This document shows, one piece after another, positions 14,300-26,469 of a stretch of 64,000 bases of DNA. The DNA comes from Diphasiastrum complanatum (taxonomy: Eukaryota; Streptophyta; Lycopodiopsida; Lycopodiales; Lycopodiaceae). A model generated the notes under the pieces. It did not search any database. It had not been told where the DNA came from and worked only from the letters and a program-made list of their open reading frames with translations. Location: assembly GCA_029204225.1 (NCBI GenBank), contig CM055092.1, positions 29,407,061-29,471,060 of the forward strand, written 5' to 3'. The translations under genes and the position numbers were made by a program. The first letter of the stretch is position 1, and each line of letters begins with the position of its first letter.

Positions 14300-14900
14300 A
14301 ATTAGTATAATCCAACTCCACACGTGTGGAAATAAGGCTGTAGTACGGCCTGTAGACAGTGTTTACAAAGTGCCAAATCTGGGTTTCATTGGAAATCAAG
14401 AGTAATCACCATACAATGAGAGGAAACTTGAGTTTCTCCTTGAGGCTCCAAAAAGTTTCTATCTTCTCACTATGGAGAATGAGAATACATAGTAAAACAC
14501 ACTTCCTTTGCATAGTTAGGTGAAAATCCAGCATGTAATAAGGAAGTAGACTCCACTTTCTTGCCCTAATGTGAAAACCCTAGGCTAGATCCAAGAGTCA
14601 TGCTTTGTAGGTGCATGGTAGGTACAAATCTCATCATAAATCATGGTCTAGATCCTACAAAGTAGGAATCACTACCAAATGGACACAACCACTCCTTTTG
14701 ACTCGTGGTAGCCTACTTTAGGTGTGTATGTACAAGTGGCACTTTGGCCATTCAAGTAACCAACAAACAATATTGAATTTACATTGTTTTGGATGGTGGG
14801 ATGGCTTAAAGAGTTTGGTCTTGACTTGTCAAGAGAGACTATGTGAAATCTTTGTTTTATCTCTCGTTGCATTTCTCTGAAGTAAATTTGATTGACTTTT
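14300..14900 (+). repeat. Dispersed repeat, inverted copy at 45.8-46.0 kb
   Basis: Positions about 14,780-14,870 (including TTTGGTCTTGACTTGTCAAG and GACTATGTGAAAT) match the reverse complement of 45,770-45,925. Shared landmarks are the GATGGTGGGATGG word and its distance. A CACACGTGTGG palindrome near 14,320 is typical of the Copia LTRs in this window. It is probably an LTR or other retroelement end; boundaries are unknown. Confidence 0.6.
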
Positions 14901-15039
14901 GGCCAAGCTAGTACTAAACCTTTGCTTTTATTCCAGTTTTATGGCTAATTAGGTCTATTTTATTGTTTTAGTCTCAATGATGGTTTCTAATCATGGAAAT
15001 TTTAATCTTATGAGTTGACTTAGGGCTAGAACTAGAGTT

Positions 15040-15370
15040 ACTTCTCATTTCAATATATGAACTTACACCAAGCCCACATTTGGGAAAAGACAGTGATAAT
15101 GCAAGAACAACTCCTCCATCATTAGGTTAGACCATGTTGTATGATTTGTTTATGCTAAACAACCTTACTAAATTCTTTTCTAGTGTCTTTCCACAAAACC
15201 AAATCAGTGTCTTTTTTCTATGGTCGCATGAATCAACTAGAGATGTCATCAAAGCCCATCTTGCCTATTTTTTATATTAGACAGTATGTGATTGATGTCT
15301 CTATTGAATTTTCACATGATCCTATTGCCAAAGCTTCTAGCCAGTCTAGGAAATGCCAAGAAAACTAAAA
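15040..15370 (+). pseudogene. Retroelement fragment related to the 43.6-kb element
   Basis: Across frame changes the plus strand encodes QNQISVFFLWSH and DVIKAHL followed by RQYVIDVSIEFSHDPIAK. These parallel QNQLNAFCLWLH, EVVKSHL and RQYMIDATIELSINPTAK at 43.6-43.8 kb, with nucleotide similarity across the same stretch. It is a 5'-truncated, frame-broken relative of that element. Confidence 0.55.
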
Positions 15371-16027
15371 ATAGGCTATTAGCTAAAGTTAGAAGATGCA
15401 CATTATTTATCCACTTTATATTTCCACGAGATAATCTCAATGATACACTCCAGCACCTTTGATGGGTAGTAGTTGACCATCTACTTGACCAACCTCAGCA
15501 CCATTGTGAATTTTTCTAAGTTTTAAGAACCACTATTTCCTTGACATCTTGGATGCTCCTCTATCAATGTACTAGGCATCGTTGGTTTCATCACTTGTCA
15601 CTAACACCGTAATGAACAAATTTGAATTCTCATCTTCATATTGCTCATCATGAAATTGACGTTGGTAGGTGTAATTTCTCACATAATACTATCTTCTTGG
15701 CTCTCACTCCACCTTTCTTAGATCTCACATACAACAACTCTTTTCTCTTTAGAACAACTTCTTGGTGCATGGTGAAGGCATGAGTGTGGGCCTCAAGGGC
15801 CATTTGCAAGTTTATGAGGCATTACAAACTATTTGGAAGGTACCATGGACCTTTCACCAAATGAAACAAGTTGGCTTTTTAGCTTATAAAATTTGTACTT
15901 CATAAGGGAGTGAAAGTAGAATATACTTTTCATATTTTCTTGTCATCACACTTGGTTAGTCTATATGGAAATGAGTTGGGGCCTACTCAAAAACATATCA
16001 TCCAAAGCATTTGTAGAGCCAATTGAG
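15371..16027. other. Non-coding, nothing recognised
   Basis: No supported gene or element; short repeated words only. Confidence 0.4.
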
Positions 16028-16340
16028 GAATAATTTAGTTACTTAGGAACGTAGGTACTTGTGCTTATTATTCTAGTAAGGAATGGGGAGTGTACTCTAA
16101 ACCAACACTCTAGTATTGTGCTTATTGTTCTGGTAAGGAATGGGGAGTGTACTCTAAACCAACACTCTAGTAGTGACATTCGTGATCTTCTAGAATATCC
16201 TAGTGGCATTGGAAGATCAAGGAATAATTTAGTTACTTAGAAACATAGATACTTGTGCTTATTATTCTAATAAGAAATAGGAGAATGTATCCTAAACCAA
16301 CACTCTAGAGTCTAGTGACATTGGTGATCTTCCAATGACT
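16028..16340. repeat. Nested duplication (about 193-bp unit with an inner tandem repeat)
   Basis: A unit beginning GGAATAATTTAGTTACTTAG at about 16,028 recurs at about 16,221. Within the first unit a segment of about 57 bases (GTGCTTATTATTCTAGTAAG to CAACACTCTAGTA) is itself tandemly doubled. Three copies of the inner motif are therefore present. Confidence 0.85.
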
Positions 16341-16689
16341 TAAGGTAAACAAATTCAATATCATCTTGGAAAGATGATGAGAGATGATATCACCATTAGA
16401 ATTTAGATAGTTGGTGCATATCTGGAGAGATATGGTATCACTGCTTTCTGCCACCATTAGGATTTAGATAGTTGGAACTTGGTGCATTAGATGGTTGGTG
16501 CACTCATGATGCTAAATGGGCCTCTAGAGTCTAGACCTAGATTGGTTTAAATTTGTTAGTCTCGGATTTCAATGAGAGATAACCCACCCGCTTCCATTGA
16601 ATAAAAAGGATAAAAAAGCTCTCATCAAAGTACAAAAGGATGAGACTAAAATCAAAAGACTTGCAGCTATTTCAAATTATGGTGACTGC

Positions 16690-18093
16690 CACGTAGCAGG
16701 TACCCATTTTATTTATTTATTGTGTCCTTTCACTCTCGTGCCTTAAACGTGCATGTGCCCTCCTTCAACGTGCATGTGCGAAAGGCAGGCCATCTCTATC
16801 TCTCCTCACAGAACCAGCTACGCAACCGTTGGATGCTCTCCCCACCGTTCAGATCTTGCCACGTTTTCTGACTAGGCCATTGAGAGGATTACACGTGGTC
16901 TTGTGACGCGTGGCTGGCATCTAGTGGAAAATCGGCTTTGCTCTTGATGGATGATCGATCGACAAACTAGCCCAGAAGCCAGCAGCGAGCAGCAGCAGCA
17001 AAGGAGTCACGATCCACGATTTTCTCTTTTTCTCGCTTCTTTTATCACAACGCAGATGAGATCGATAACAGAAATGGAGAGATGTATGGATAATGGATGA
17101 GTGGATCTCTCACCTGTTGCTACGATCATGGATGATGCTGGCATTGTGCTGCCGTTCTGCTTCATCACACTTTTTTGCCCGATCTAGCCTCTGGTCGTTG
17201 TCATGCTGACTGTGGACGCCGGACGGTAATTTTGGCTTTGGTTCTGTTACCTCTGAGTGAAGCTAACATTTATGTTTGTTCTGTTTGATTCGGCTCTGAT
17301 TAGCTCCAAGCATCTTTTCTCAACTTTGCAGCTTGCTGCATTGATTTTATTGCTGCCTGTAGTCGGTTTGTCTTTGGCAGTTACTCACTTCAAGCATGGC
17401 TTGTTGCACGTACTGATTTTTAGCACTCATTGATGCTGATTTGTCCAATAAAGCTTCCACGTTCGTTAAGCTAGCTCTTGTTGTTTGTTGTTCCTGTTTA
17501 ATGCGTAGGTACGTTTAGGTAGCATCAGCTTGGCAACGTCACTGCTTGCTGCATCCGCTTTTACACCACTTTTTCTTTTTCTTTTTCTTTGACAATTATT
17601 CGATTCAAGCACGGTTTGTTACTTCTTTGGCATTCATTGTAAGTCTGGTTTTTCTTATATCCAATCCATCACTTGTATGCGATAGACGGATAGAGCTTCC
17701 GTGTCCTTCACTTCTTTTTGTTGTTTTCCGAGAAAGCTCCCTGTCTGCCATTCTTGACGAAACTTAAATAAGTTCTTAGAGTAGATGTATCTTAAACCGA
17801 ATAATGCAAATGTGGATAATGAAAGAGTTTCAAACTTTTTCAGGCCCCCAGACTTTCTCGTGGGAAGTATTACTCCTTTCTTCAGATTTTAGACTAGCGA
17901 TTTCTTTGTAACCGCACAAGAGCAAACGTTTTTGAGCCAGCAGTTTAACAAGGGAGGATCATGTAGATAAATTTGCGCTTCCGACCTACTCAGTTTTTTA
18001 CAGAGCGATTGTGATTCAGAGGTGATTATTAAACAACTATACGTTGTAGTTAAAACAGATATTTTGAAGTAGATCAGCCTGCGTTTAACAGAT
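16690..18093 (+). promoter_or_regulatory. Upstream region and 5' leader of the MAKR/BKI1-like gene
   Basis: GC content and sequence complexity rise from about 16,690, marking gene-proximal DNA. A perfect G-box core CACGTG lies at 16,892-16,897, close to ACGCGTGG. Such sites can bind bHLH, bZIP or BZR factors. A purine/CAG-rich stretch near 16,977-17,003 and pyrimidine-rich runs near 17,020-17,050 look like transcription-start or leader sequence. The distance to the ATG at 18,094 suggests a long leader, possibly with an intron; several short upstream ORFs are present. Confidence 0.4.
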
Positions 18094-19161
18094 ATGGAAT
18101 CCATTTTTGATGAAAAGATTGCGGAAGAATTTGACAACCTGTATTTCGACATGGACATGCAAATGCTCGACAATAGAGCGTATTGTGAAAGGCGCTCAAC
18201 CTCCTCCAATTCTCCCGAATTCGAATTTAACCTGTCTTCCACGTCTGGTGTCTATGATATTGCAGATGAGCTTTTTTTCCATGGACAGCTTTTACCACTC
18301 CACGTTTCACTTCGAGTGCTGATGGTTCAACGTCTGTCCTCTTGTGGACAGCGAGAAAGACAGCAGCAACAAATCCAGGAAGCAGAACAGAATAGCTCTG
18401 CTGTCTGCGAGTCTTACGATAAGGATTTGCAAAAGAGAAGTTATCATAACTCAAATTCTGTGGATTCTTGTTGTGGTAGCAAAGACATGAAGTCTGACTC
18501 TAAAGGAAGACGCATGGCACGATCTCAAACCTCAACTTCTGGCCAAGCACAAAAGTCATCCTCTTGGTTAAGAGCAGCCTTACAAGGGAAGCTCCTCTCC
18601 AATAAGGCCCTTAAGATCAAAGGCAAGAAGTCAAGCCGCTCACTGCTCCCTTCGGAAGATAAGCAAGGATCAAACGATTTTGTCGGTCCTCAGACAACAG
18701 CTTTATCATCTTGCTTAAAAACTAATCATGGAATTAAATTGAGAAATGCCAGCAGTGTTGCTCAGAGAACTCAAAAGACAAAAGTTTCTTGGCAAAGGTA
18801 CCTGAAAGCTTCTAGACTTGCGCGTGAAATATTTCCAGTTAAGCGCGAAAGCCACTGCAGGCTCAATGAGCATATCAAAGCTTCTGGAGCAAGTGAAACG
18901 AGCGACTTTTCTTTGTGCCGTTCTACGTTTACCGAACAACCTTCGTGGAGCGAATTTCTGTCAAGAAACATGCGAGTGCCTTCATTTGCCAGACGCTCAA
19001 GTACAACCAACACTCGAGTCAACTCATCACAGTGTTCTCCTACTCGTAGCGGAGTTTTGCAGTCTCTCCACTATAGTACAATATCAGACATGCAAAACGC
19101 TATCCAAGGTGCAATTGCTCATTGCAAGCAATCTCAAGCCAGTAATCAGGCACCATTTTGA
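18094..19161 (+). CDS. MAKR/BKI1-family membrane-associated kinase regulator
   Basis: An uninterrupted single-exon frame of 355 codons. Residues 41-48 (PEFEFNLS) and 57-69 (ADELFFHGQLLPL) form the conserved N-terminal motif of plant MAKR/BKI1 proteins. Residues 165-182 (GKLLSNKALKIKGKKSSR) form a lysine-rich stretch like the membrane hook that holds these proteins at the plasma membrane. Residues 330-349 (ISDMQNAIQGAIAHCKQSQA) match the C-terminal segment by which BKI1 binds the kinase domain of the brassinosteroid receptor BRI1. Between are Ser-rich, probably disordered regions. Family knowledge: these proteins inhibit or tune receptor kinases and are released on phosphorylation. The ATG is the first in frame and directly precedes the conserved part. 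Which receptor this copy serves is unknown. Confidence 0.88.
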   Translation: MESIFDEKIAEEFDNLYFDMDMQMLDNRAYCERRSTSSNSPEFEFNLSSTSGVYDIADELFFHGQLLPLHVSLRVLMVQRLSSCGQRERQQQQIQEAEQNSSAVCESYDKDLQKRSYHNSNSVDSCCGSKDMKSDSKGRRMARSQTSTSGQAQKSSSWLRAALQGKLLSNKALKIKGKKSSRSLLPSEDKQGSNDFVGPQTTALSSCLKTNHGIKLRNASSVAQRTQKTKVSWQRYLKASRLAREIFPVKRESHCRLNEHIKASGASETSDFSLCRSTFTEQPSWSEFLSRNMRVPSFARRSSTTNTRVNSSQCSPTRSGVLQSLHYSTISDMQNAIQGAIAHCKQSQASNQAPF

Positions 19162-22100
19162 CTGCTCTCCTATAAGGCGTCCTTTGGTTCTGCAAGTATC
19201 CTCTCAGATGAGAGCGGAAGGAACTGCAAAATATGATCCGGTTTAAGGGCAGAATGGAATCCGATATAAAGTTTAGATTTTCAGCAAGCGATTACTGCAG
19301 AGATGCTCCTTAATTTCTTTGGTGCAAGCAAAGATACTCCTTGCTTGAAGCTAATGTAGACAATAGGAGAAATTTAGCAGTTATGGCGAAATAGATGCGC
19401 ACTAAGAGAATAAATCACAAAACTTGCATGTATTTTGCAATATTTTACTTTATGCTCAAGACTGGATCTCAATTAAACTCATGGACAACTGTCGTAGTAG
19501 TAAGTACTTTATCATAATTAGTACTGTTATCACGAAATTGCCACTTGCAATAGCTTCTTTCAGTCGCGGCCGAGGGAAAATGGCTGGAATGAAAAATTGA
19601 TAGCTTATTCATGCTGAAGAAGAAAGTTGTTGCAGGAATATCCAACATATTTCACTCCAGTTCGGATTTGGAAGGTTGTTGCGCTAACATTTTTCATGAC
19701 TTAACATATAAATCACAACTTAATCTCGCTCGATACTTCTTAGACGCTTACTACAGTACTGGATCTATATCTTGTAACTTTTGACCAGTAAGGCAGCATT
19801 TTAGAAAAACTATACTTAAAAGGCTCAAGATTCAACCAGCAATCGTCGTAGATCTGGATTTTTAACGACGAAAATGACGACTCTAGGATGCTGAACAGAG
19901 ATTCAATATTGATTCTCTGTGTGCTTCGCGTTGCAGACCACACTCTGTCAAACTTGGTACTCGTTTCTTCACTGGGAGTAACGCACAAAGATGATTTCCA
20001 TGACTCGAATTTTTAGCTTGACCACAATGTAGTCTCTCTGGATTATATCACTGATCGGAAAATGTGGAAGCTATTAACAATCTAACGTCATTTGGCTATG
20101 TCCGGAGGATGAACGTTGATTAACAAGACTTCTGAATGTTGCTATTTGTGACGCAGAAGTCAGTGGGGCACTGTTTCGTCGGCATTCACGAGGAGTCGAG
20201 GTGCAGGTCAGTGGTTTGTAATATCCTCGGTACTTTGAAAGTAGAAGCATTTTGATTTATTTAATTTTTTCGAGTAAAGTGGGTTGCAAAACGTAAACCT
20301 GCTCCCATCAGAAACAGAGAAGGTTGCACGCGTAAGCTCTGGTGCTGAGGTAGGAACAGCAGGTTATGTCGCAACCTATAAACTTACTTGTACAAGTAGT
20401 TGACGTGGCATGAGCAGGCCTACAAATTACATGAGCATGTGCTACCGAAGCATAGTTCTGGATCGCGAATGCACTAATAGAACTAACGTGGACATAGAAA
20501 GGTTTCTATGACGAAACGATGTTGCTTTTTTTTTAAATTTTCATGTGCATGCGCGTGTGGCAAAAAACAAAAGCAGATTCCAAACCCGTGCCGTGCACAG
20601 CTTCAACAGTAATACCTGATCCTCCATTGCCTGCAATCAATCAAAGTCCTGTCTCTGACTTTCCTACTTCCCATTTTATTTAGCAACCTTGATTTTCCTG
20701 CTTAACTGTCTATTCCTCCTTAGGCTTACTGTAGTATTCTGCTGGATCTAAATATGTGCATTCTCATCTTGCAAGGTCATCTGATCTGAGATTTGAAATG
20801 AGGCCTCAGGCCAATATCAAAACCTGTGTAGTGTACAGGCTTGTGCTCAGTCTATCCCCAGGTGACAAAATGAGGTGTTGTATCTTACCTTACGGTTGGA
20901 TTGAGGCCAAATGAAGTGTTTATAAGTATGAATTTGACTTGAAATATGAGAATTAGGACAATCTATCACTAAGGCAAAATCAAGAGCTGTGTGATGAAAC
21001 TGCTGTTCCTCCTGAGAAGGGCCTTTGGCCAAGGGCTGTAGCCTGAGGGTGGAAGACCCTTCCCATGGCGGAACTGCCGAGGAGGTGACCTTCCGCAACA
21101 TAAAACTTTTTACTTTTTTTGCCGTAATTTTTTTTTACATGTGCCTTCCGTGCGAAAGGTCATGTCTCGGAAGATGCATGTAAACAATTTTGGAAAAGAA
21201 AAAAGAGGGATGCAGAAATTCTGTTCTGTGAGGCACCTCGTTTTCTTCCTGAAAAAGAAAAAAATGATTTTACGCAAGAAAAGGTTTAAGATACGAGAGT
21301 ACCCAATAACACTCACAATCCTTTGGATAGATTCAACTAGCTTGTCAGTATGCATGTTGAAAGATTGAGACTAAGATTAAGATTTTATTTGTTGTCTGAA
21401 GGGGAGTTATATTACACAATCCAAAGAGTTTTGCAAGAAAATCAAAAGAGCTTGTGAGTAACAAAGTACTATTTTCCCAATATCACTTTAAAATGCTTTT
21501 GTGTTGCAAAAAATGTCGTCTTTATATAATTTGTAGAATTCTTAAATAGAAATTTGTTAATTACAACCATACTTGCACTGAGTTTCTGAAAATGCGTTTT
21601 TGAAAAAAAAAAAAAAATTAATATTTTTTTTTAGTGGGCAATATGGGTATCAAATTAAAGCATTTATTAAGGGCAGTTCATTTATGTAGGTTGCCGAATG
21701 TTTCGGGTACAATGTGATCCAATTTGGGCGCAACAATGCTTGTTGGATTCTATCAAGGTTAAAAGTTTTCTATGGAAATGTGTTCCATTTTTTGTCAAAT
21801 CATTGCATCGATAATGAGCAGTTACTATGCCAAGACCGCCCCTCCCCCATCTATCCTCTTGCGTTGCTGAATTTTTTTTTTGCGTTTTTGTACAACTTTC
21901 CCACATTCACTCTTTGATTTTTGTTCATAAATTGTTACATATTAAACTTCTACCAATGAAGTTGTGCACACAATCATTTCATGAAAGTTTTGAAAGAAAG
22001 CAATAATTGCATTCATTATCATTGGCCATGGAAGACAAAATCTTCGAATATTTGTAGGTGTTCATAGAGTATTAACCAAGTTAGACAGGTTAAGGTATAT

Positions 22101-22797
22101 CACTTAGTTTACCTTTAAGCCTAACATTTTATTTTGCAAAGCACAATAGATATAGGATTAGGGTTTTTCAAAGATTCTTTTCACAGATATCAAGTTTGTG
22201 AAAGAGCATAAAAATCTGAGATTCTTTTTAGCATCTAGAGTTGGCATAACTTTAAATGATCTATTGATCAAGATTGTAGTACATTTTTCTAATATAACCT
22301 TGATGATCTTTATATGTTCAAAAGTCTTGTTATCAGCTTTATTCAAAGTTTATTTGACCAAGATTCATTTGAGGCATTGATAATTGATTGGGTCATCCTT
22401 AGTTTTTTCGCATATTGAGTTTCTATGTTTGTGATTAAGCATCATCTTGGAGACACATTAGGGTTGTGACTAGAAAAGGGCCTTTTGTGTTCCTTTTTTG
22501 ATTCATCACACTTGGATTAATCCACTACCAAAAAGGTCTCTTTTTGTAGTTTATTAATTTATTTAACACATTTAAGTCATGTTTCCAAGATGGGTTTAAG
22601 CCTAGTTGCGAGCAAAAGTATTCGGTGAAATGAAGGTTGAACCATAGGGTCAAGCTAATTAGACTTATTAAACTATAATTGTGATTTTGAAACTAGAATT
22701 TTTGGGTTGAGCTATATGCAAGCTCTAGCTACATGTCAAAGCACAATGCAAGCCTCAAAAGTTAGAATAAGGGAGCATGTGCATGCACACACATGTG

Positions 22798-22800
<3 letters not shown>
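19162..22800. other. 3' flank and intergenic DNA, no gene recognised
   Basis: The first few hundred bases are probably the 3' untranslated region of the MAKR-like gene. The rest is AT-rich with homopolymer runs. Short frames near 20.9-21.4 kb and 21.7-22.4 kb have no recognisable domain or splice context. Confidence 0.5.

Positions 22801-22854
<54 letters not shown>
22801..22854. repeat. (TC)n microsatellite
   Basis: About 27 perfect TC units preceded by an ATGTGCATGCACACACATGTGCA palindromic run. Confidence 0.97.
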
Positions 22855-22858
<4 letters not shown>

Positions 22859-23689
22859 GGAGCGTGAAGGGGTAGGAGATGAGGCTTGCAAACTTCTCTA
22901 CACTTCAGATGGCATTTAACTTCACCTAGAATTTTTCCTTCTCATGACAATTTTTTTTTGAAGTTAGAAAATATATTAAAAAAACAAGAAAATTTTAAAT
23001 TTTTGATCTTGTCAAGTTTCTTTTAGATATCATACTTAGGACAGGGACATAAATCAAAAACATTTTTCTGCTCAAGTTTTAGTTTGAGATGAAACTTGGC
23101 ATGTTCTAAGTAAAAAAAATTAAATAGTAAAAACAATTATTGTTAACTTTGTTTTAAATGCATAGGCCCACACTTGGAGATGCATATGGGCCCACTTGGC
23201 CCCTCACACATGCTAACTCCCTCCCTCCACCTTTATTGTTTTTAAGCTTTCAAATTTCTTTCACTTGTTTTCTGCTTAAAGTTTCATTTCAAGAATGAAA
23301 CAAAAGGGATGATTTTTTTTTTTTTGAGGTATTAGAATCTCTTTTTAAATAGTTTGTTTTATAAAGGAAAATGTAATTCATATGAAATTATAGTTATTTG
23401 CTATTTTAAATGGCAAAATTCATGTGTATGAAATTGTAATTATTCAATTTGAACTAGTTCACATGCTATTTTTGTTAGTTTACATGCCTAATTTGAAAGT
23501 TAATCTATTGTATGTTGGTGTTATGACTGAGCAACAACTAAGAGTGGAGTTTATCAATGCCAAGTGATTGATAAAATATATGAATCATTATTTCAAAATA
23601 AAAGCAGATTGATGCAAAGAGACAAAGCATGTTTGATACAAGCTTAATATCTTGTTGAAATAGGAATTTGGATCAACAACACATGTCGC

Positions 23690-23898
23690 TCCTATTCAGT
23701 TGTGGCATATATGCTTAGGGTATCTTAATTTCAACATATTGAAATTGTTGAAAAGACTTACTATGGCATAAGGTCTACATTTTTTTGATGATCACGATAA
23801 TTAATCATGTGAAGGGTTTACTTTGGCAAGCAACATAGAGAAGTTCATAAGGCGTGGAGTTCCAAGGGCATAGGGTGAGTTGGGTCTTATTCATTTCT
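23690..23898 (+). pseudogene. Copia GAG-pre-integrase fragment
   Basis: The frame reads LWHICLGYLNFNILKLLKRL, then after stops GLHFFDDHDN and CEGFTLASN. This corresponds to the Copia pre-integrase zinc region (normally LWH.RLGH...C..C.). The second histidine of the HHCC set has become Tyr (LGY), and stop codons interrupt it. It is truncated at 23,898 by an LTR. Confidence 0.75.
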
Positions 23899-24483
23899 GT
23901 TGGAAATGATGAACTCAACCAACTTTTTTGACACATTTCTCGAACAACCTTTAGTTCGAGACACACCATTGACACCTACAATTGGACACACACACTCACA
24001 TGATTGGCAAACATTGATTGGCAGTTGAAACTATTGAGTGACATTATTGTCGAGTGATTCAAATTATCAAATTCAAAACTTGACAGTCGTGAGATGCAAA
24101 ATTTGATGATCAGCCATAGGCAATGTTACAAGAGCTAACACATAGTTTAGCTAGTAGTTTAATGTAAACATTCTTGTAATGATTAGCTAAATTTCTTTTG
24201 ATTCTCTTGGCAAACTATATGCATGGGAATTGAGATCAAAATAAGAGAACAATGAAGAGAGAGAGAAAAAGAAGAAGAGAGAAGAGTAAGAGGAGCGTCA
24301 GGGTGTTACTTGACAGCGCATTGTCAACTCACTCTAAAAGAAAAACAAATACAAAAGATGTTTTGTTCTTCCATCATTGTTTTGTGTTGAATGCATTTGA
24401 TTGATTATTATGTTGTTTGTGATTTGTAATAGTTGATCTAGATCTTGCAATTTTTGCACGTCACATTGCAGCTTCTGTCCACA
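23899..24483 (+). repeat. Copia 5' LTR (about 585 bp)
   Basis: It begins TGTTGGAAATGATGAACTC and ends GCTTCTGTCCACA. It is followed immediately by TGGTAGCAGAGTT (24,484), a two-mismatch form of the tRNA-Met primer site TGGTATCAGAGCC. A purine-rich leader (24,255-24,295) precedes the probable start of transcription of the internal part. The LTR interrupts the older Copia fragment ending at 23,898. The partner LTR is not seen. Confidence 0.65.
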
Positions 24484-25025
24484 TGGTAGCAGAGTTGTTC
24501 ATTAGATACAATATGGTTACTACAATTTAGGCAAAAATCACAATCAATCTTGATGGCGCAAACTATTGCATATGGAAGTTCAAGATAAAGACACTTCTCA
24601 AAGGCAAAGGGAAAAGCTGAAGCGAAAGTACAAAATGAGGATAATTGCATCAGTCATGCACCTTCACAATCAGTTGTAGAGCCTACGATGGGATGGAAAC
24701 GAGCTGGATCGACAAATAGAGAATGGTCAAGATGATTTTCACACAACCCTCAACATTTGGACAAGAGTTCCAAGTCCTAGCACTCCAGCAGCTGATGTAG
24801 TTCGTGAAATTAGTACCCTCATCTTATCGATCGCTGACAATGTTCGTCTTAAGTTTACTTGAGATGACATTTGAAAGAGAAATCAATTTTGTGGCAAACA
24901 AAAGATTGATGATCGATGAAAGAGAAACAAATGCAGACCAAGAGAAGACCCTTTTTACAAAGGGAAAGAAAAAGATCAAAAACAAGCCCAAGATTGATAA
25001 GACTCACATTAAAGAAAATTAGAGC
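24484..25025 (+). pseudogene. Copia gag remnant after the 23.9-kb LTR
   Basis: After the primer site the plus strand reads INLDGANYCIWKFKIKTLLK, matching the N-terminal start of Copia gag (NY.VWK.K....L). Lysine-rich sequence (KGKKKIKNKPKIDKT) lies near 24,970. Stops are frequent, and nothing of pol follows before the minus-strand gag at 25.5 kb. Confidence 0.6.
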
Positions 25026-25465
25026 CCCCAATGAGGGCCTTTGAAGAAGATGTCTTTTTATTTGTTTTATCATTAGTGGACCAATGGAAAACTTGATATC
25101 ATGCTTAGCTTGAAGTAGTAAAAGAGGTTTTTCAAGTCTCGTCTCCATTCTTGATCATCAAAGACACTTTGAAGAATGAGTTTGAGACAATGAAAAAAGT
25201 AAACCAACAACCTTGCTGCCCTGCAAAGTAGACTGCCCAACAGCCACATGATTTTCACCTCTTGGCTATTCAAATTGTTCCAAAATTGGACTTTGCTGTC
25301 CAAAAATCTTCTGCAGGCTGTTCCCGAAGCATAAAAGGATGCGTAAGATGTAAAATAGGCTGAAAATGAACAATAGAACAAGGCTGAATATGTTGTCCAC
25401 CAGTTTGAACATAAAAAACCTGCACCCAATCAAAAGAAGAAAGCTAATTTTGTTGACCATTATCT

Positions 25466-25805
25466 TCAATAAAAAATCAATAGCTTGTCACTTTGATTCG
25501 ATGTACTAATAGACTTCAAAGAATGCTCAATTTTTCTAGCTTTTTCCATAACATTATCCTGAAAAGTTTGTTCATGAACCTTTTCACTAATTTTCCAATC
25601 TTGCGGTGATTCATAACATGATTTCTCAGCCATATCAACATTTTCCAACAAGCTTGAATTTCCAAACAATTCATCCCTTTGTTCGTCTACCATCAAAGTG
25701 GATGCTAGAAAACAAGATGAAGTTTCCTTCTTATATGTGTCCAACATAGACAAATTATTTCTTGTGGTGCTCGTAGCAATAAACATCAAAGATTTAGAAG
25801 GATCT
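25466..25805 (-). pseudogene. Minus-strand Copia gag, part beyond the CACTA insertion
   Basis: Minus-strand frame DPSKSLMFIATSTTRNN and about 100 further codons. The same gag continues on the far side of the CACTA element: the zinc-knuckle part at 36,004-36,101 runs up to the transposon edge in the same orientation. The two halves are separated by about 10.2 kb of inserted DNA. The protein after the zinc knuckle is weakly conserved, so assignment rests mainly on this split arrangement. Confidence 0.5.
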
Positions 25806-25813
25806 TTACAAAA

Positions 25814-26290
25814 AAAAATTGCGTGGATATAGCCGTGGATTGGCGTGGATATACGTGTGGATACAAGCGCGTGGATTATCCACGCGTGGATGTTCCACGC
25901 AAATAAAATGTCTTTTCCGGCAGCAGATCAGCCGGACGTCATGAAATTCAAAATGCGTGGATTATCCACGCGTGGATTATCCATGCCAAGTCCGACTACC
26001 GGTAGCCGGGCAAACCTCCGACACCTGGAGCCGAAAATAGGAATTCTAATTTTGCGTGGATAATCCACGCCATAGTAAAAATAAAATAAAAAAGGCTCGG
26101 CTTTTGTGTGGATACTGCATGGATAATTATCCACGTGTGGATTATCCACGCAAAATTCGCTTTATCCATGCATGCAAAATCCAAAGAGTTGAGGCCGTGG
26201 ATACCGCGTGGATAAATTTTTTTTTATATCCACGCGGTATCCATGCGGAAAGGTTTTTGGAATTTGCGTGGATAATCCACGCAAAAAGTT
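25814..26290. repeat. Left subterminal palindromic repeat cluster (GCGTGGAT/ATCCACGC)
   Basis: By eye there are about 25 copies of GCGTGGAT or its complement with one-base variants (GCATGGAT, CCGTGGAT). Many are paired head to head as GCGTGGATAATCCACGC or tail to tail as ATCCACGCGTGGAT. Spacers are more GC-rich than the surroundings and unique. The same motif fills the right cluster, and I noticed it nowhere else in the window. Confidence 0.9.
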
Positions 26291-26469
26291 TAGGTGAATG
26301 CTCAGGTAATCATTCAAACAATGTCTATCTTATGTACATAGGAGTTTGTTTACAGTTACATACAACTAGTAATTCCTGACGTTTACATGATATACTACAA
26401 TGGCTATAATTATTCTTTGACATATACTTTTTTTAATAGTGATTGATAGTATCCATTTGTTGGGCAGGA

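Noticed and set aside
23300-23330. Poly-T runs as terminators or Pol III signals
   Set aside because: Homopolymer runs are everywhere in this AT-rich DNA and no tRNA or snRNA promoter boxes accompany them.
25814-26290. CRISPR-like array of palindromic repeats with unique spacers
   Set aside because: Spacing is irregular, the repeat is only 8 bases in both orientations, the genome is a plant and a CACTA transposase is adjacent. Subterminal repeats explain it.
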